From: Intrasporangium_A sp039812505
GTDB lineage: Bacteria > Actinomycetota > Actinomycetes > Actinomycetales > Dermatophilaceae
Assembly (NCBI RefSeq): GCF_039812505.1
Contig: NZ_JBDIAQ010000071.1
Location: forward strand, 1 to 17,255
Length of the DNA stretch: 17,255 nucleotides
Direction: 5' to 3'
In this document: positions 1 through 7,093 of the stretch, piece by piece
Numbering within the stretch: position 1 is the first letter of the stretch
Layout: each line of letters begins with the position of its first letter
The notes under the pieces: generated by a model
The model's input: only the letters and a program-made list of their open reading frames with translations
Databases searched by the model: none
Told to the model about the DNA's origin: nothing
Position numbers and translations under genes: made by a program

Positions 1-36
1 CGGCGAGCGGGCGTCAGCATGGGAGGAGCGCAGCCG

Positions 37-843
37 ATGAGCAGGACGAAGGCCGAGCAGGTCCGGGACGAGCGAACCCTCGGCCAGCTCGTCGCCTCTC
101 TCACCGAGGACGTCGCGACGATCATGCGCGGCGAGATCGCCCTGGTGAAGGTGGAGCTCAGCGCCCAGGTCAAGAAGGCCGGCAAGGGCGGGGCGCTGCT
201 GGCAGTGGCCGGGGTCATCGCCTTCTACTCCGTCTACTTCGTCTTCATCACCATCGCCGAGGGCATCACCGCAGCCGGCTTGCCGAAATGGCTGAGCTAC
301 CTGATCGTCACCGTCGTCCTCCTGCTGATCGCCGGCGTCCTGGCCATGGTGGGCATCCGCCGGCTCAAGACCGTCGAGCCGAAGCCCACCAAGGCGATGG
401 CCGAGGCCGAGCAGACCCTGGCGGTGCTCAAACGCGCCGCCAGCAACCCCTACGACCCGTCCGGCGGTGCGCCGGCACCCGGCGGCGGCACCCCGCCCGC
501 GACCCCCCGCTCCACCCGCCCGGCTGACCCGAGCGCCCCGAGCGACGGGTCCAAGGCACTGGAGCAGCGGGTCATGAGCGCTCGCGCCGCCGCGGCCCCA
601 GCTGCTGCCGCGGCCGTGCCGGGCGACCTGCCGGCCGCCGCCACGACGACGCGCGACTGGGGCCAGACCGCCGACGAAGCCCTGGCCTCGGACACCGGTG
701 TCGAGGGCCCGGCCGACCTGACCGACCACCCGGTGCGTCATTCGGCGCCCAGCGCGTCCACGGCAGCACTGCCCCGCACGCTGGCCGAGGCGGAAGCCGA
801 GGCCGAGGCGAAACGCCGCCACGACCATCCGTCCGAGACGTGA
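37..843 (+). CDS. Phage holin superfamily III (DUF1469-like) membrane protein, 268 aa
   Basis: Small integral membrane protein of the actinobacterial phage-holin-superfamily type (Phage_holin_3_6), the counterpart of M. tuberculosis Rv3669. Its molecular role is not known; no lysis role is implied. The N-terminal helix (residues 14-50, TLGQLVASLTEDVATIMRGE, then ALVKVEL) is typical of the family. Two membrane segments follow at about 53-74 and 86-107, then a long Ala/Pro/Gly-rich, probably disordered tail ending in an acidic AEAEAEAEA run. I chose ATG 37 rather than ATG 19 because GGAGGAG at 22-28 is an ideal ribosome binding site for ATG 37 and would lie inside the gene if translation began at 19. 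The stop overlaps the GTG of the next gene (GTGA at 840-843), so the two are probably translationally coupled. The family call is fairly secure, the function is open. Confidence 0.8.
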   Translation: MSRTKAEQVRDERTLGQLVASLTEDVATIMRGEIALVKVELSAQVKKAGKGGALLAVAGVIAFYSVYFVFITIAEGITAAGLPKWLSYLIVTVVLLLIAGVLAMVGIRRLKTVEPKPTKAMAEAEQTLAVLKRAASNPYDPSGGAPAPGGGTPPATPRSTRPADPSAPSDGSKALEQRVMSARAAAAPAAAAAVPGDLPAAATTTRDWGQTADEALASDTGVEGPADLTDHPVRHSAPSASTAALPRTLAEAEAEAEAKRRHDHPSET

Positions 844-1811
844 GCGCGACGAGCCGAACCCAACCTGCGCGCCCGACCCGCGCCCGTCTCCCGAGAGCCC
901 ACATGCCCGTTGACCCGGCGTTCGTCGAAATCGAGGGTCCATGGGAGCACCGCTACGTCGCGGCCAACGGGGCCCGGTTCCACGTCGCCACCCTGGGCGA
1001 CGGGCCGCTCGTCATGATGCTGCACGGCTTCCCGCAGTTCTGGTACACGTGGCGTCACCAGATGACGGCGCTCGCCTCGTGCGGCTACCGGGTCGCGGCG
1101 ATGGACCTGCGCGGGTACGGCGGCTCCGACAAGCCGCCGCGCGGCTACGACACCTACATGTCGACCCTCGACACCGCAAGCGTCATCCGCGCCCTCGGCG
1201 AGTCCTCCGGGGTCGTCCTGGGCCAGGGCCTCGGCGGCTGGGTCGCCTGGTGCATGCCGGTCTTCCGCCAGGACGTGACCCGCGCGGTCGCGTCGCTGTC
1301 GATGGCCCACCCTCGGGTCATGCGCCACGCGACGTGGACGGTCCGCCGCCAGCGCGAGGCCTCCGGCTGGATCCTGGACCTGCAGAAGCCGTTCAAGGCC
1401 GAGCGCGCGATGAACCGCTCCCACGCGTACGTCGAGGGCCTGCTGACCAGGTGGTCCTCGCCCTTCAGCAGCTACCCGTCGCCCGACGACGTCGCCCGCT
1501 ACGGCGACGCGATGATGATCCCGTTCGTCGCGCACTCGGCGGCCGAGCACTACCGCTGGCTCGGCCGGTCTGCGATCCGCCCGGACGGGCCGATGTTCAT
1601 GCGCCGGATCCGCCGCCCGATCCAGGTCCCCGTGCTGCAGGTGCAGGGCACCGACGACGGCTGCGTGCTCGCCGACGCGACGACCGGCTCGGGGGCCTAC
1701 GTGCCCCGCGACTACCGCTACGCCGCGGTCGAGGGTGCCGGCCACTTCCTGACCGAGGAGGCCCCGCACGCGGTCAGCCGGATCCTGATCGACTGGCTCG
1801 ACTCGCTGTGA
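840..1811 (+). CDS. EphE-like alpha/beta hydrolase lacking the nucleophile, 323 aa
   Basis: Alpha/beta-hydrolase-fold protein resembling epoxide hydrolases and haloalkane dehalogenases, in the position held by ephE (Rv3670) in mycobacteria. Seen: the oxyanion-hole motif HGFPQFWYTWRHQ, the MDLRGYGGSDKPPRGYD segment, a late GTDDG supplying the usual acid, and GAGHFLTEEAP supplying the catalytic histidine. The nucleophile elbow, normally Gly-His-Asp-Trp-Gly-Gly in epoxide hydrolases, reads Gly-Gln-Gly-Leu-Gly-Gly (residues 128-133), so the nucleophile position is Gly130. It may therefore be catalytically inactive as an epoxide hydrolase or use another chemistry. GTG 840 overlaps the upstream stop and fits coupling; ATG 903 is an alternative start that still keeps the whole fold. 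Its own stop overlaps the GTG of the next gene. Confidence 0.82.
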   Translation: MSATSRTQPARPTRARLPRAHMPVDPAFVEIEGPWEHRYVAANGARFHVATLGDGPLVMMLHGFPQFWYTWRHQMTALASCGYRVAAMDLRGYGGSDKPPRGYDTYMSTLDTASVIRALGESSGVVLGQGLGGWVAWCMPVFRQDVTRAVASLSMAHPRVMRHATWTVRRQREASGWILDLQKPFKAERAMNRSHAYVEGLLTRWSSPFSSYPSPDDVARYGDAMMIPFVAHSAAEHYRWLGRSAIRPDGPMFMRRIRRPIQVPVLQVQGTDDGCVLADATTGSGAYVPRDYRYAAVEGAGHFLTEEAPHAVSRILIDWLDSL

Positions 1812-2611
1812 GCGACCTCACGTGGGCGGTGTGCGTCCGCGACACCTCCGGTATGCCGCTCACCTCCCAGGCCGCCGACGTGCCCTTGCGCACGGCGTCC
1901 GTGGGCAAGGTGCTCCTGCTGCTCCACCTGGCAAAGGGCCTGTCCCACGGGTCGATGTCGGCCGGAGAGCCGCTCAGCCGCGAACTCGTCGATGCCGTGG
2001 CGGACTCGGGTCTCTGGTGGTACCTGTCCGTGGACACGCTGCCGGTCGTCGACCTGGCACTGCTGGTCGGGGCGGTCAGCGACAACCTGGCGACCAACGT
2101 CCTGCTGCGCAGGGTCGGCCTCGACGCGGTGGCTGCGACCGCGGCATACCTCGGCCTGACCCGGACCGCGCTGCACGACAAGGTCCGCGACGTGCGTCGG
2201 TCGTCGGACCCGCCGACCCTGTCCAGCGGGACGGCCGCGGAGCTGAGCGGTCTCATGCTGCAGGTCGCGCGCGGGAGGGCCCTCGGGCCGGAACCGGACA
2301 TGCAGGTGCAGCAATGGCTCTCGGCCAACGTCGACCTGTCGATGGTCGGCGCAGCCTTCGTCGAGCGACCGGGGCTCGACCCGCTCGCTCACCGGGGTGG
2401 CCCGGTCCGGCTGTTCAACAAGACCGGGACCGACGCGGGCGTCCGGGCCGACGTCGGCGCCGCGACGCTCGGGGCCCGGACGGTCGCCTGGGCGGCGATC
2501 GCCAACTGGCCACCGGCGCAGGACCGGGTGCCGGAGGTCCTGGCGCGGATGAGGCAGGTGGGCCATGACGTCCTCGCCCGCCTGACCCGCCGTCCGGTCC
2601 GGGCCGACTGA
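1808..2611 (+). CDS. Class A beta-lactamase-like serine hydrolase, no signal peptide, 267 aa
   Basis: Penicillin-recognising serine hydrolase of the class A beta-lactamase-like type (beta-lactamase2 family). The three hallmark motifs are present in order: S31-V-G-K34 (SxxK), S91-D-N93 (SDN) and K205-T-G207. The usual omega-loop glutamate (ExxLN) is not recognisable, so true beta-lactam hydrolysis is doubtful. There is no signal peptide, TAT motif or lipobox: the protein starts about 30 residues before the nucleophile, which suggests a cytoplasmic location. GTG 1808 overlaps the stop of the hydrolase upstream (GTGA), making it the third gene of a coupled operon. Similar intracellular enzymes of unknown substrate occur in actinobacteria. 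A role in peptide, ester or cell-wall precursor hydrolysis is inference. Confidence 0.8.
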   Translation: MSDLTWAVCVRDTSGMPLTSQAADVPLRTASVGKVLLLLHLAKGLSHGSMSAGEPLSRELVDAVADSGLWWYLSVDTLPVVDLALLVGAVSDNLATNVLLRRVGLDAVAATAAYLGLTRTALHDKVRDVRRSSDPPTLSSGTAAELSGLMLQVARGRALGPEPDMQVQQWLSANVDLSMVGAAFVERPGLDPLAHRGGPVRLFNKTGTDAGVRADVGAATLGARTVAWAAIANWPPAQDRVPEVLARMRQVGHDVLARLTRRPVRAD

Positions 2612-2623
2612 AGGCACGGAAAC

Positions 2624-2633
2624 CGGTCGACCG
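2624..2633. repeat. 10-bp palindrome in the 23-nt gap between convergent genes
   Basis: CGGTCGACCG is a perfect palindrome in the short gap between the convergent serine hydrolase and GNAT genes. It is too short for a strong hairpin and has no T-run. It could be a weak bidirectional stop element or chance. Confidence 0.2.
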
Positions 2634-2634
2634 C

Positions 2635-3429
2635 TCACCACTCTGCCGGGTCGATGGCCCGCTCGACGCCGACGTGCCGGCCGGCCTCCTCGAAGCCCAG
2701 CCGCTCGTAGAGCCTGACCGCCGGTCCGTCCTCGACGGCCACGATGACCAGCTCCCGGACCGCCGGGTGGGTCAGCGCCCACTCCCCTGCGACCCGCACC
2801 AGCCGCGCCGCGATCCCCCGGCGCCGGTAGCCCGAGTGCGTGACGACGTCCTGGTACCGGGCCCTCGTGCCCAGCCGCACCACGCCGACCTTCGCCACGA
2901 GGCGGCCCCCGATGAACGCGCCGAACCACGCGCCGCGCCCCTCGTCGACGAGCGACTTCTGCGCCGCGGCCCGCCGCTGCTCGAAGACGAGCCTTGCCTC
3001 GAGCTCGCGGATCACGACGTCGCTCGCGCCCAGCTCGGCCGACTGGCGCCAGTCCGAACGCTCGGCGAAGTGCCGGATCGAGACCTCCTGCTCGTCCATC
3101 GGCAGCCATGTCGGCACCTTGGTGATGAACAGGGTCACGTCGCGCTCGACGTCGAAGCCCCGCTCGCGCCACCCGTCGAAGTCGCCCGTGCTGTCCGCGA
3201 AGCCAAACGTCTGGTGTCGCGCTCCGGGGAACTCCCGCTCGAAGCGCTCGACCCACGCCGGTACGTCCTGCGCCGGGACAGCACGAGCCAGCAGCAGGAA
3301 GTTGCCCCACCAGAAGGTCGGGTTCTCGGGCGTGCGGACGACGAGGTGGTCGCCTCGGTCCCGGATGGTCGAGCCCTGCAGCTCCAGCAGGGCCAGATCG
3401 GTCGCGAGCCCGGGCGATTCGACGTGCAT
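2635..3429 (-). CDS. GNAT family N-acetyltransferase, 264 aa
   Basis: Acetyl-CoA-dependent N-acetyltransferase; the acceptor substrate cannot be told from sequence. The C-terminal half carries the GNAT fold: the acetyl-CoA pyrophosphate loop at about residues 200-208 (GYRRRGIAA, matching R/QxxGxG/A) and the C-terminal LYERLGF signature at 240-246. The N-terminal half (FWWGNFLLL, then VERFEREFPGARH) is a second domain that I read as a degenerate GNAT-like extension; it carries no CoA loop. A start at ATG 3429 is preferred over the longest frame (3519) because the extra 30 residues are Arg/Gly-rich with no domain content. The ribosome binding site is weak (GGGGA almost touching the ATG). The gene faces the serine hydrolase operon tail-to-tail and lies downstream of a palindromic gap and marP on the same strand. 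Confidence 0.78.
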   Translation of the reverse strand: MHVESPGLATDLALLELQGSTIRDRGDHLVVRTPENPTFWWGNFLLLARAVPAQDVPAWVERFEREFPGARHQTFGFADSTGDFDGWRERGFDVERDVTLFITKVPTWLPMDEQEVSIRHFAERSDWRQSAELGASDVVIRELEARLVFEQRRAAAQKSLVDEGRGAWFGAFIGGRLVAKVGVVRLGTRARYQDVVTHSGYRRRGIAARLVRVAGEWALTHPAVRELVIVAVEDGPAVRLYERLGFEEAGRHVGVERAIDPAEW

Positions 3430-3523
3430 GTCCCCGAGGGTATGCCGCTCGCCCACCTTCGGCCCGCGGCCTCCCACCGCGCTGCGACGGCTGCCCCGAC
3501 TGCCTCCCTCGCGCGCCACTCAC

Positions 3524-3608
3524 CACCTGCTCCGCTCAGCGACTCAGTGGGCCCGCTGCTCCGCCCCGGGGAGCAGTGGGCCCGCTGCTCCCCTGAGCGG
3601 AGCAGGTG
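3524..3608. repeat. Nested palindrome: 16-bp outer arms, 14-bp inner stem, 18-bp direct repeats
   Basis: The 246-bp gap 3430-3675 between marP (stop 3676) and the GNAT gene holds this element and nothing else I can name apart from one GGTATGCCGCT copy at 3439. Outer arms CACCTGCTCCGCTCAG (3524-3539) and CTGAGCGGAGCAGGTG (3593-3608) are perfectly complementary. Inside, 3549-3562 and 3570-3583 form a 14-bp stem with one G.T pair, and CAGTGGGCCCGCTGCTCC occurs twice (3545-3562 and 3574-3591). It may act as a factor-independent-like stop for the marP operon, but there is no T-run. Confidence 0.7.
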
Positions 3609-3675
3609 TTGAGCCCCTGGGAGACAACCCGGTGCCGCCCATCCGACCGCCCGGCCGACCGCCCGCCCGATCCGA

Positions 3676-4884
3676 TCAATGCGTCAGGCACGCGCCGGAC
3701 GGCACCTCCGCGCCGGCCGACCTGGCCGTGACGAGCACCGACATCGCCTCGCTCAAGGTCAGCGCGTACCCGGTGTTGTCGTCCTCGACCGACTTGGCGA
3801 AGACCACGCCGACCGCCCGCCCGGAGGTGTCGAGCAGCGGACCACCGGAGTTGCCCGGCCGGACCTGGGTGTAGAGCGAGTAGATCTCCCGGACCACGGT
3901 GTCGCGGCCGTAGATGTCGCGGCCCCGCGCCTCGAGGACGGAGCGCACGCGAGCCGGCACGACGGCATACGGCCCGTCCAGCGGGTAGCCGGCGACCACG
4001 GCGCTGGCGCCACGCTCGAGCGATTGCCCGAGGTGCAGCGGCGGAGCGCCCAGACCACGGACGCGCAGCGCGGCAAGGTCCCGCTCGGGGTCGAACACGA
4101 CGAGCTCGGCGACATACCGGTCCCCGTTGGCGGCCTCGACCTGGATGCGTTCGGCCCCGGCGACGACGTGCGCGTTGGTGATGACGATGCCGCGCTCCAG
4201 CACCCAGCCGGTGCCCTCCTGCGCGGCCGCGCAGCGCATGGACTCGGTCGTGACCTTGACGATCGAGCGCCTGGCCGCGGCGACCGCCGGATCATGGGCG
4301 ACGGCCGGGTCGGGGGGGTGCACCGGTGTGATCGGCTCGGGCGCGAACCCGCCGAACACCTGCGGGAACCCCTGCTGCGACAGGAAGCTGCGGAAGCCGG
4401 CGAACAGCTGCCCGGTCTGCGGCGGCACCACGCGGTTGATCGCCGCGACGACCTTCGAGTCCGAGACCGCCTTGGCGAGCGCAGGGTTGCCCGAGGTCCG
4501 CAGGGCCCCGCCGAGGAACCAGATGATCAGCGAGGCGGCGGCCACGACCACGACCGCGCCCAGCACCGAGTCGAGCCCCCGCGCGGCGCGCAGTCCGACG
4601 ACCCTGCGCCGCACCGAGTGCCCGACGAGACCGCCGAGGTACTGCCCCAGCCAGCCAAGTGCGATGACACCGACGATCAGGGCGATGATCCGCAGCCGGG
4701 AGTCGTCGGCGACCACGTCGACCCGGGCGAACAGGCTCGGCAGCTGCCAGATGCCGATCACCGCCCCGACGAAGAAGCCGACGAGCGAGAAGACGCTGGT
4801 GATCAGGCCGTGGCGGTATCCCGAGATCGCGTAGGCCAGCAGGACGAAGGCGAGCGCGAGGTCGATCAGCGTCGAGCCGGTCAC
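3676..4884 (-). CDS. marP: MarP-type membrane-anchored periplasmic serine protease, 402 aa
   Basis: Membrane serine protease of the CvpA plus trypsin-like type. In M. tuberculosis, MarP (Rv3671c) protects against acid and oxidative stress and processes the peptidoglycan hydrolase RipA. Residues 1-130 form the CvpA/colicin V production domain with about four membrane segments (4-22, 29-47, 64-86, 105-126). A linker follows, then the HtrA-like protease domain with catalytic His239 (TNAHVVAG), Asp269 (DPERDLAAL) and Ser346 (RPGNSGGPLLD). Cys218 and Cys399 match the redox-controlled disulfide pair known in the mycobacterial enzyme. Length (402) fits the family (about 397). GTG 4884 is chosen because AGGGGG lies about 9 nt upstream and the longer frame adds non-homologous sequence. 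Only 7 nt separate it from the NUDIX gene, so it is the last gene of an nth-NUDIX-marP operon. Confidence 0.92.
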   Translation of the reverse strand: MTGSTLIDLALAFVLLAYAISGYRHGLITSVFSLVGFFVGAVIGIWQLPSLFARVDVVADDSRLRIIALIVGVIALGWLGQYLGGLVGHSVRRRVVGLRAARGLDSVLGAVVVVAAASLIIWFLGGALRTSGNPALAKAVSDSKVVAAINRVVPPQTGQLFAGFRSFLSQQGFPQVFGGFAPEPITPVHPPDPAVAHDPAVAAARRSIVKVTTESMRCAAAQEGTGWVLERGIVITNAHVVAGAERIQVEAANGDRYVAELVVFDPERDLAALRVRGLGAPPLHLGQSLERGASAVVAGYPLDGPYAVVPARVRSVLEARGRDIYGRDTVVREIYSLYTQVRPGNSGGPLLDTSGRAVGVVFAKSVEDDNTGYALTLSEAMSVLVTARSAGAEVPSGACLTH

Positions 4885-4891
4885 CGCGGCC

Positions 4892-5632
4892 TCACCCCCT
4901 CCGGCCGCCGAGGTACCGCTCCGGCAGTGGCCGCAGGACCTGCTGGTCCCAGGCATGGTCCAGCCCGGCGAGCTCGAGGGTGCGGCTCAGCAGGCCTGCG
5001 GTGAACCCCCAGAGCACGAGCTGGTCGATGTCGAACGCCGGCCCGGTGAAGCCGCTCGGGTGGCGCACGGAGTACCGGCAGCCGGGGTCGACCAGGTGCT
5101 GCAGCGGCACCTCGATCACATCGTGGACCTCGGCCTCGTCGACGATGCCGACCGGGGTGGGATGCCGCCACCAGGCGATCACGGGGGCGACGACGAACTG
5201 GCTCGGCGGCAGGAACAGGGACGGCAGCACCGAGACGACCTCGACCCCGGCCGGGTCGAGCCCGGTCTCCTCGTGCGCCTCGCGCAGCGCCGTCTCGACC
5301 GCGTCCCGGTCCGTCGGCTCCCGCGCCCCGCCCGGGAACGCGATCTGGGCGGGGTGCGACCGCATCGTGTGCGAGCGCTCGATCAGCAGCACGTGCTCGC
5401 CAGTGGCCGCCGAGCCGACCGGTGGCGGGCCGAAGAGCATCAGCACGGCCGACTCACGACCGGTGTCGTCGTCCGGCGGCAGGAAGCGGCTGAAGTAGTC
5501 GCCGTCGACCATCCCGAGCCGGGTCACCAGCCGCTGCATCCACCCGGGGCGCGGCTGGTCGACGGCTCCGGGCGGGATCGTGCCCGAGTCCCTGGCGTAT
5601 GCCGCTCCGCTGGGCGGGGGGCGCCGGCTCAC
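4892..5632 (-). CDS. CoA-type NUDIX hydrolase (NudL/UPF0035 family), 246 aa
   Basis: Probable coenzyme A or acyl-CoA pyrophosphatase, the counterpart of Rv3672c. The CoA-subfamily (UPF0035) signature is visible at residues 82-102 as LLIERSHTMRSHPAQIAFPGG and runs straight into the Nudix box at 101-125 (GGAREPTD, then TALREAHEETGL), with the metal-binding REAHEE glutamates intact. The first Nudix-box glutamate is replaced by Asp, as is common in this subfamily. The GTG start at 5632 overlaps the nth stop codon, so translation is probably coupled. It sits between nth and marP as in mycobacteria, but the thioredoxin-like gene (Rv3673c) found there between it and nth is absent. Substrate assignment is by family, not from active-site detail. 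Confidence 0.85.
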   Translation of the reverse strand: MSRRPPPSGAAYARDSGTIPPGAVDQPRPGWMQRLVTRLGMVDGDYFSRFLPPDDDTGRESAVLMLFGPPPVGSAATGEHVLLIERSHTMRSHPAQIAFPGGAREPTDRDAVETALREAHEETGLDPAGVEVVSVLPSLFLPPSQFVVAPVIAWWRHPTPVGIVDEAEVHDVIEVPLQHLVDPGCRYSVRHPSGFTGPAFDIDQLVLWGFTAGLLSRTLELAGLDHAWDQQVLRPLPERYLGGRRG

Positions 5633-6345
5633 CGCGGCGCCAGCTCGTACTTGAGCAGCTTGGCCGCCTTCACCGGGTCGGTCTCCCCGATGCCGTAGGA
5701 CGGGCAGAGCCGGGCCACCGGGCAGGCTCCGCAGGCCGGGCGCTTCGCATGGCAGGTACGCCGGCCGTGGAAGATGACCACATGGCTGAGCATCGTCCAG
5801 TCCCGGCGCACGAACAGGTCACCGACGACGTGCTCGACCTTGACCGGGTCCTTCTCGTCGGTCCACCCGAAGCGGCGCACCAACCGGCCGAAGTGGGTGT
5901 CAACGGTGATCCCGGGCACCCCGAAGGCGTCGCCGAGCACGACGTTCGCAGTCTTGCGGCCGACGCCGGGAAGCGTGACCAGCTCCGGCAACGTGCCGGG
6001 GACCTCGCCGTCGTACCGTTCGACGAGGGCCTGGCCGAGCTTGATCAGCGAGTCGGCCTTGGCCCGGTAGAACCCGGTCGGCTGGACGATCGCCTCGAGC
6101 CCGGCGCGGTCCGCCGCGGCGTAGTCGGCGGCCGTGCGGTACGCGGCGAACAGGACCGGCGTGACCTTGTTGACCCCGACGTCGGTCGTCTGGGCCGACA
6201 GGATCGTGGCGACGAGCAGCTCGAGAGGCGTGGTGAAGTCCAGCTCACAGCGGGCGTAGGGGTAGCGGTCGTGCAGCAGCCGGAACATCTTCCGGGCACG
6301 CCGGGTCAACGCCAGAGGCGACTCTTCCCTGACAACGGCGGACAC
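5629..6345 (-). CDS. nth: Endonuclease III (DNA glycosylase/AP lyase), 238 aa
   Basis: Base-excision-repair enzyme removing oxidised pyrimidines and cutting at abasic sites. Seen: the helix-hairpin-helix LPGVGRKTANVVL (125-137) with catalytic Lys131, the catalytic Asp149 in TVDTHFGRL, and a C-terminal [4Fe-4S] cluster motif C-x6-C-x2-C-x5-C (CHAKRPACGACPVARLC). I chose GTG 6345 rather than the longer frame: from it, the first 20 residues align without a gap to the N-terminus remembered for M. tuberculosis Nth, and a TAGAGT hexamer lies exactly 7 nt upstream, as expected for a leaderless message. First gene of an operon with the NUDIX and marP genes and divergent from the DUF4177 gene. All catalytic residues are intact. 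Confidence 0.95.
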   Translation of the reverse strand: MSAVVREESPLALTRRARKMFRLLHDRYPYARCELDFTTPLELLVATILSAQTTDVGVNKVTPVLFAAYRTAADYAAADRAGLEAIVQPTGFYRAKADSLIKLGQALVERYDGEVPGTLPELVTLPGVGRKTANVVLGDAFGVPGITVDTHFGRLVRRFGWTDEKDPVKVEHVVGDLFVRRDWTMLSHVVIFHGRRTCHAKRPACGACPVARLCPSYGIGETDPVKAAKLLKYELAPR

Positions 6346-6352
6346 ACCGGCC

Positions 6353-6358
6353 ACTCTA
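6353..6358 (-). promoter_or_regulatory. Candidate -10 hexamer of nth (leaderless geometry)
   Basis: On the minus strand TAGAGT is followed by 7 nt (GGCCGGT) and the nth GTG, so transcription would begin at the start codon. A possible -35, TTGCCG (complement of 6378-6383), lies 19 nt upstream. This supports the GTG 6345 start and explains the missing ribosome binding site. Confidence 0.5.
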
Positions 6359-6448
6359 AGGCGGGCGCCCTGCAGATCGGCAATCGCGGGACTGTCGATG
6401 TGCTGTGGACCGGCCAGGTGGTGCGACGCGACGACCCGGACGGGTGAG

Positions 6449-6454
6449 TAGGGT
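6449..6454 (+). promoter_or_regulatory. Candidate -10 hexamer of the DUF4177-ridA-like operon (leaderless geometry)
   Basis: TAGGGT is followed by 7 nt (GAAGCGC) and ATG 6462. I see no good -35 at 16-19 nt, which is common in actinobacteria. An alternative is that GGTGAAG (6452-6458) serves as a short ribosome binding site. Confidence 0.4.
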
Positions 6455-6461
6455 GAAGCGC

Positions 6462-6617
6462 ATGACCACGTGGGAGTACCTGACGGCACCGCTGATCATC
6501 CACAACACCAAGCAGATCCTCGACAACTTCGGGTCTGACGGGTGGGAGCTGGTGCAGGTCGTTCCGGGGCCGGACGGGCAGAGCCTCGTCGCCTACTTCA
6601 AGCGTCCGAAGGGTTGA
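6462..6617 (+). CDS. Small DUF4177-like protein, 51 aa
   Basis: A 51-residue soluble protein (MTTWEYLTAPLIIHNTKQIL and onward, ending AYFKRPKG) resembling the small conserved proteins encoded next to the RidA-like gene in this locus (Rv3678A in M. tuberculosis). The pattern WEY...P...NxxGxDGWELVxVxPGPDGQ...AYFKRP matches the DUF4177 core, a short beta-alpha-beta unit without known function. ATG 6462 is chosen over ATG 6405 because the extra residues are Arg-rich and variable and because a TAGGGT hexamer lies 7 nt before it. The RidA-like gene begins 4 nt after its stop, so the two are co-transcribed and may act together; that is inference from conserved pairing. Confidence 0.82.
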   Translation: MTTWEYLTAPLIIHNTKQILDNFGSDGWELVQVVPGPDGQSLVAYFKRPKG

Positions 6618-6621
6618 GCAC

Positions 6622-7086
6622 ATGTCCACTGTCGAAGAACGGCTGTCCGAGCTGGGTCTGACCGTGCCGGAGGTCGTGCCTCCCGTCGCGGCCTACGTCC
6701 CGGCCGTACGCGACGGCAACCACATCTACACTTCGGGGCAGCTACCGATGGTCGGCGGGGCACTCCAGGCGACCGGCAAGGTCGGCGCCGCTGTGACGCC
6801 GGAGGACGCCAAGGGCTACGCGGCGACGTGCGCCCTGAACGCCATCGCCGCCGTCAAGGCCGAGATCGGTGACCTCGAGAAGGTCACCCGGGTCGTCAAG
6901 GTCGTGGGCTTCGTCGCCTCCGACCCGTCGTTCACCGGCCAGCCCGGCGTCGTCAACGGCGCGAGCGAGCTGCTCGGGAAGGCCTTCGGCGACAAGGGGG
7001 TCCACGCCCGTTCTGCCGTCGGGGTCGCCGCCCTGCCGCTCGATGCGCCGGTCGAGGTCGAGGTCGTCGTCACCGTCGCAGACTGA
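6622..7086 (+). CDS. RidA/YjgF-family protein, 154 aa
   Basis: Member of the RidA/YjgF/YER057c/UK114 family, counterpart of Rv3678c. RidA proper hydrolyses reactive enamine/imine intermediates from PLP enzymes; subgroup functions vary. Seen: an N-terminal segment VPPVAAYVPAVRDGNHIYTS, then GQLP, a VKVVGFVAS strand and the C-terminal signature GVHARSAVGVAALPLDAPVE. Arg130 lies in the position of the conserved substrate-carboxylate-binding arginine (RSxVxVAxLP). At 154 residues it is longer than the classical family of about 130, because of a longer N-terminus. Residues for trimer assembly cannot be judged by eye. It lies in a run of four same-strand genes with gaps of 4 and 7 nt. Confidence 0.88.
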   Translation: MSTVEERLSELGLTVPEVVPPVAAYVPAVRDGNHIYTSGQLPMVGGALQATGKVGAAVTPEDAKGYAATCALNAIAAVKAEIGDLEKVTRVVKVVGFVASDPSFTGQPGVVNGASELLGKAFGDKGVHARSAVGVAALPLDAPVEVEVVVTVAD

Positions 7087-7093
7087 GAACGGC

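Noticed and set aside
941..1807. Long plus-strand frame running through the alpha/beta hydrolase region into the serine hydrolase
   Set aside because: The part before 1808 is Arg/Pro-rich out-of-frame translation of the hydrolase gene; only the part after GTG 1808 shows family motifs.
1718..3526. 602-codon minus-strand frame
   Set aside because: Shadow of the serine hydrolase and GNAT genes, with low-complexity Arg/Gly/Ala composition.
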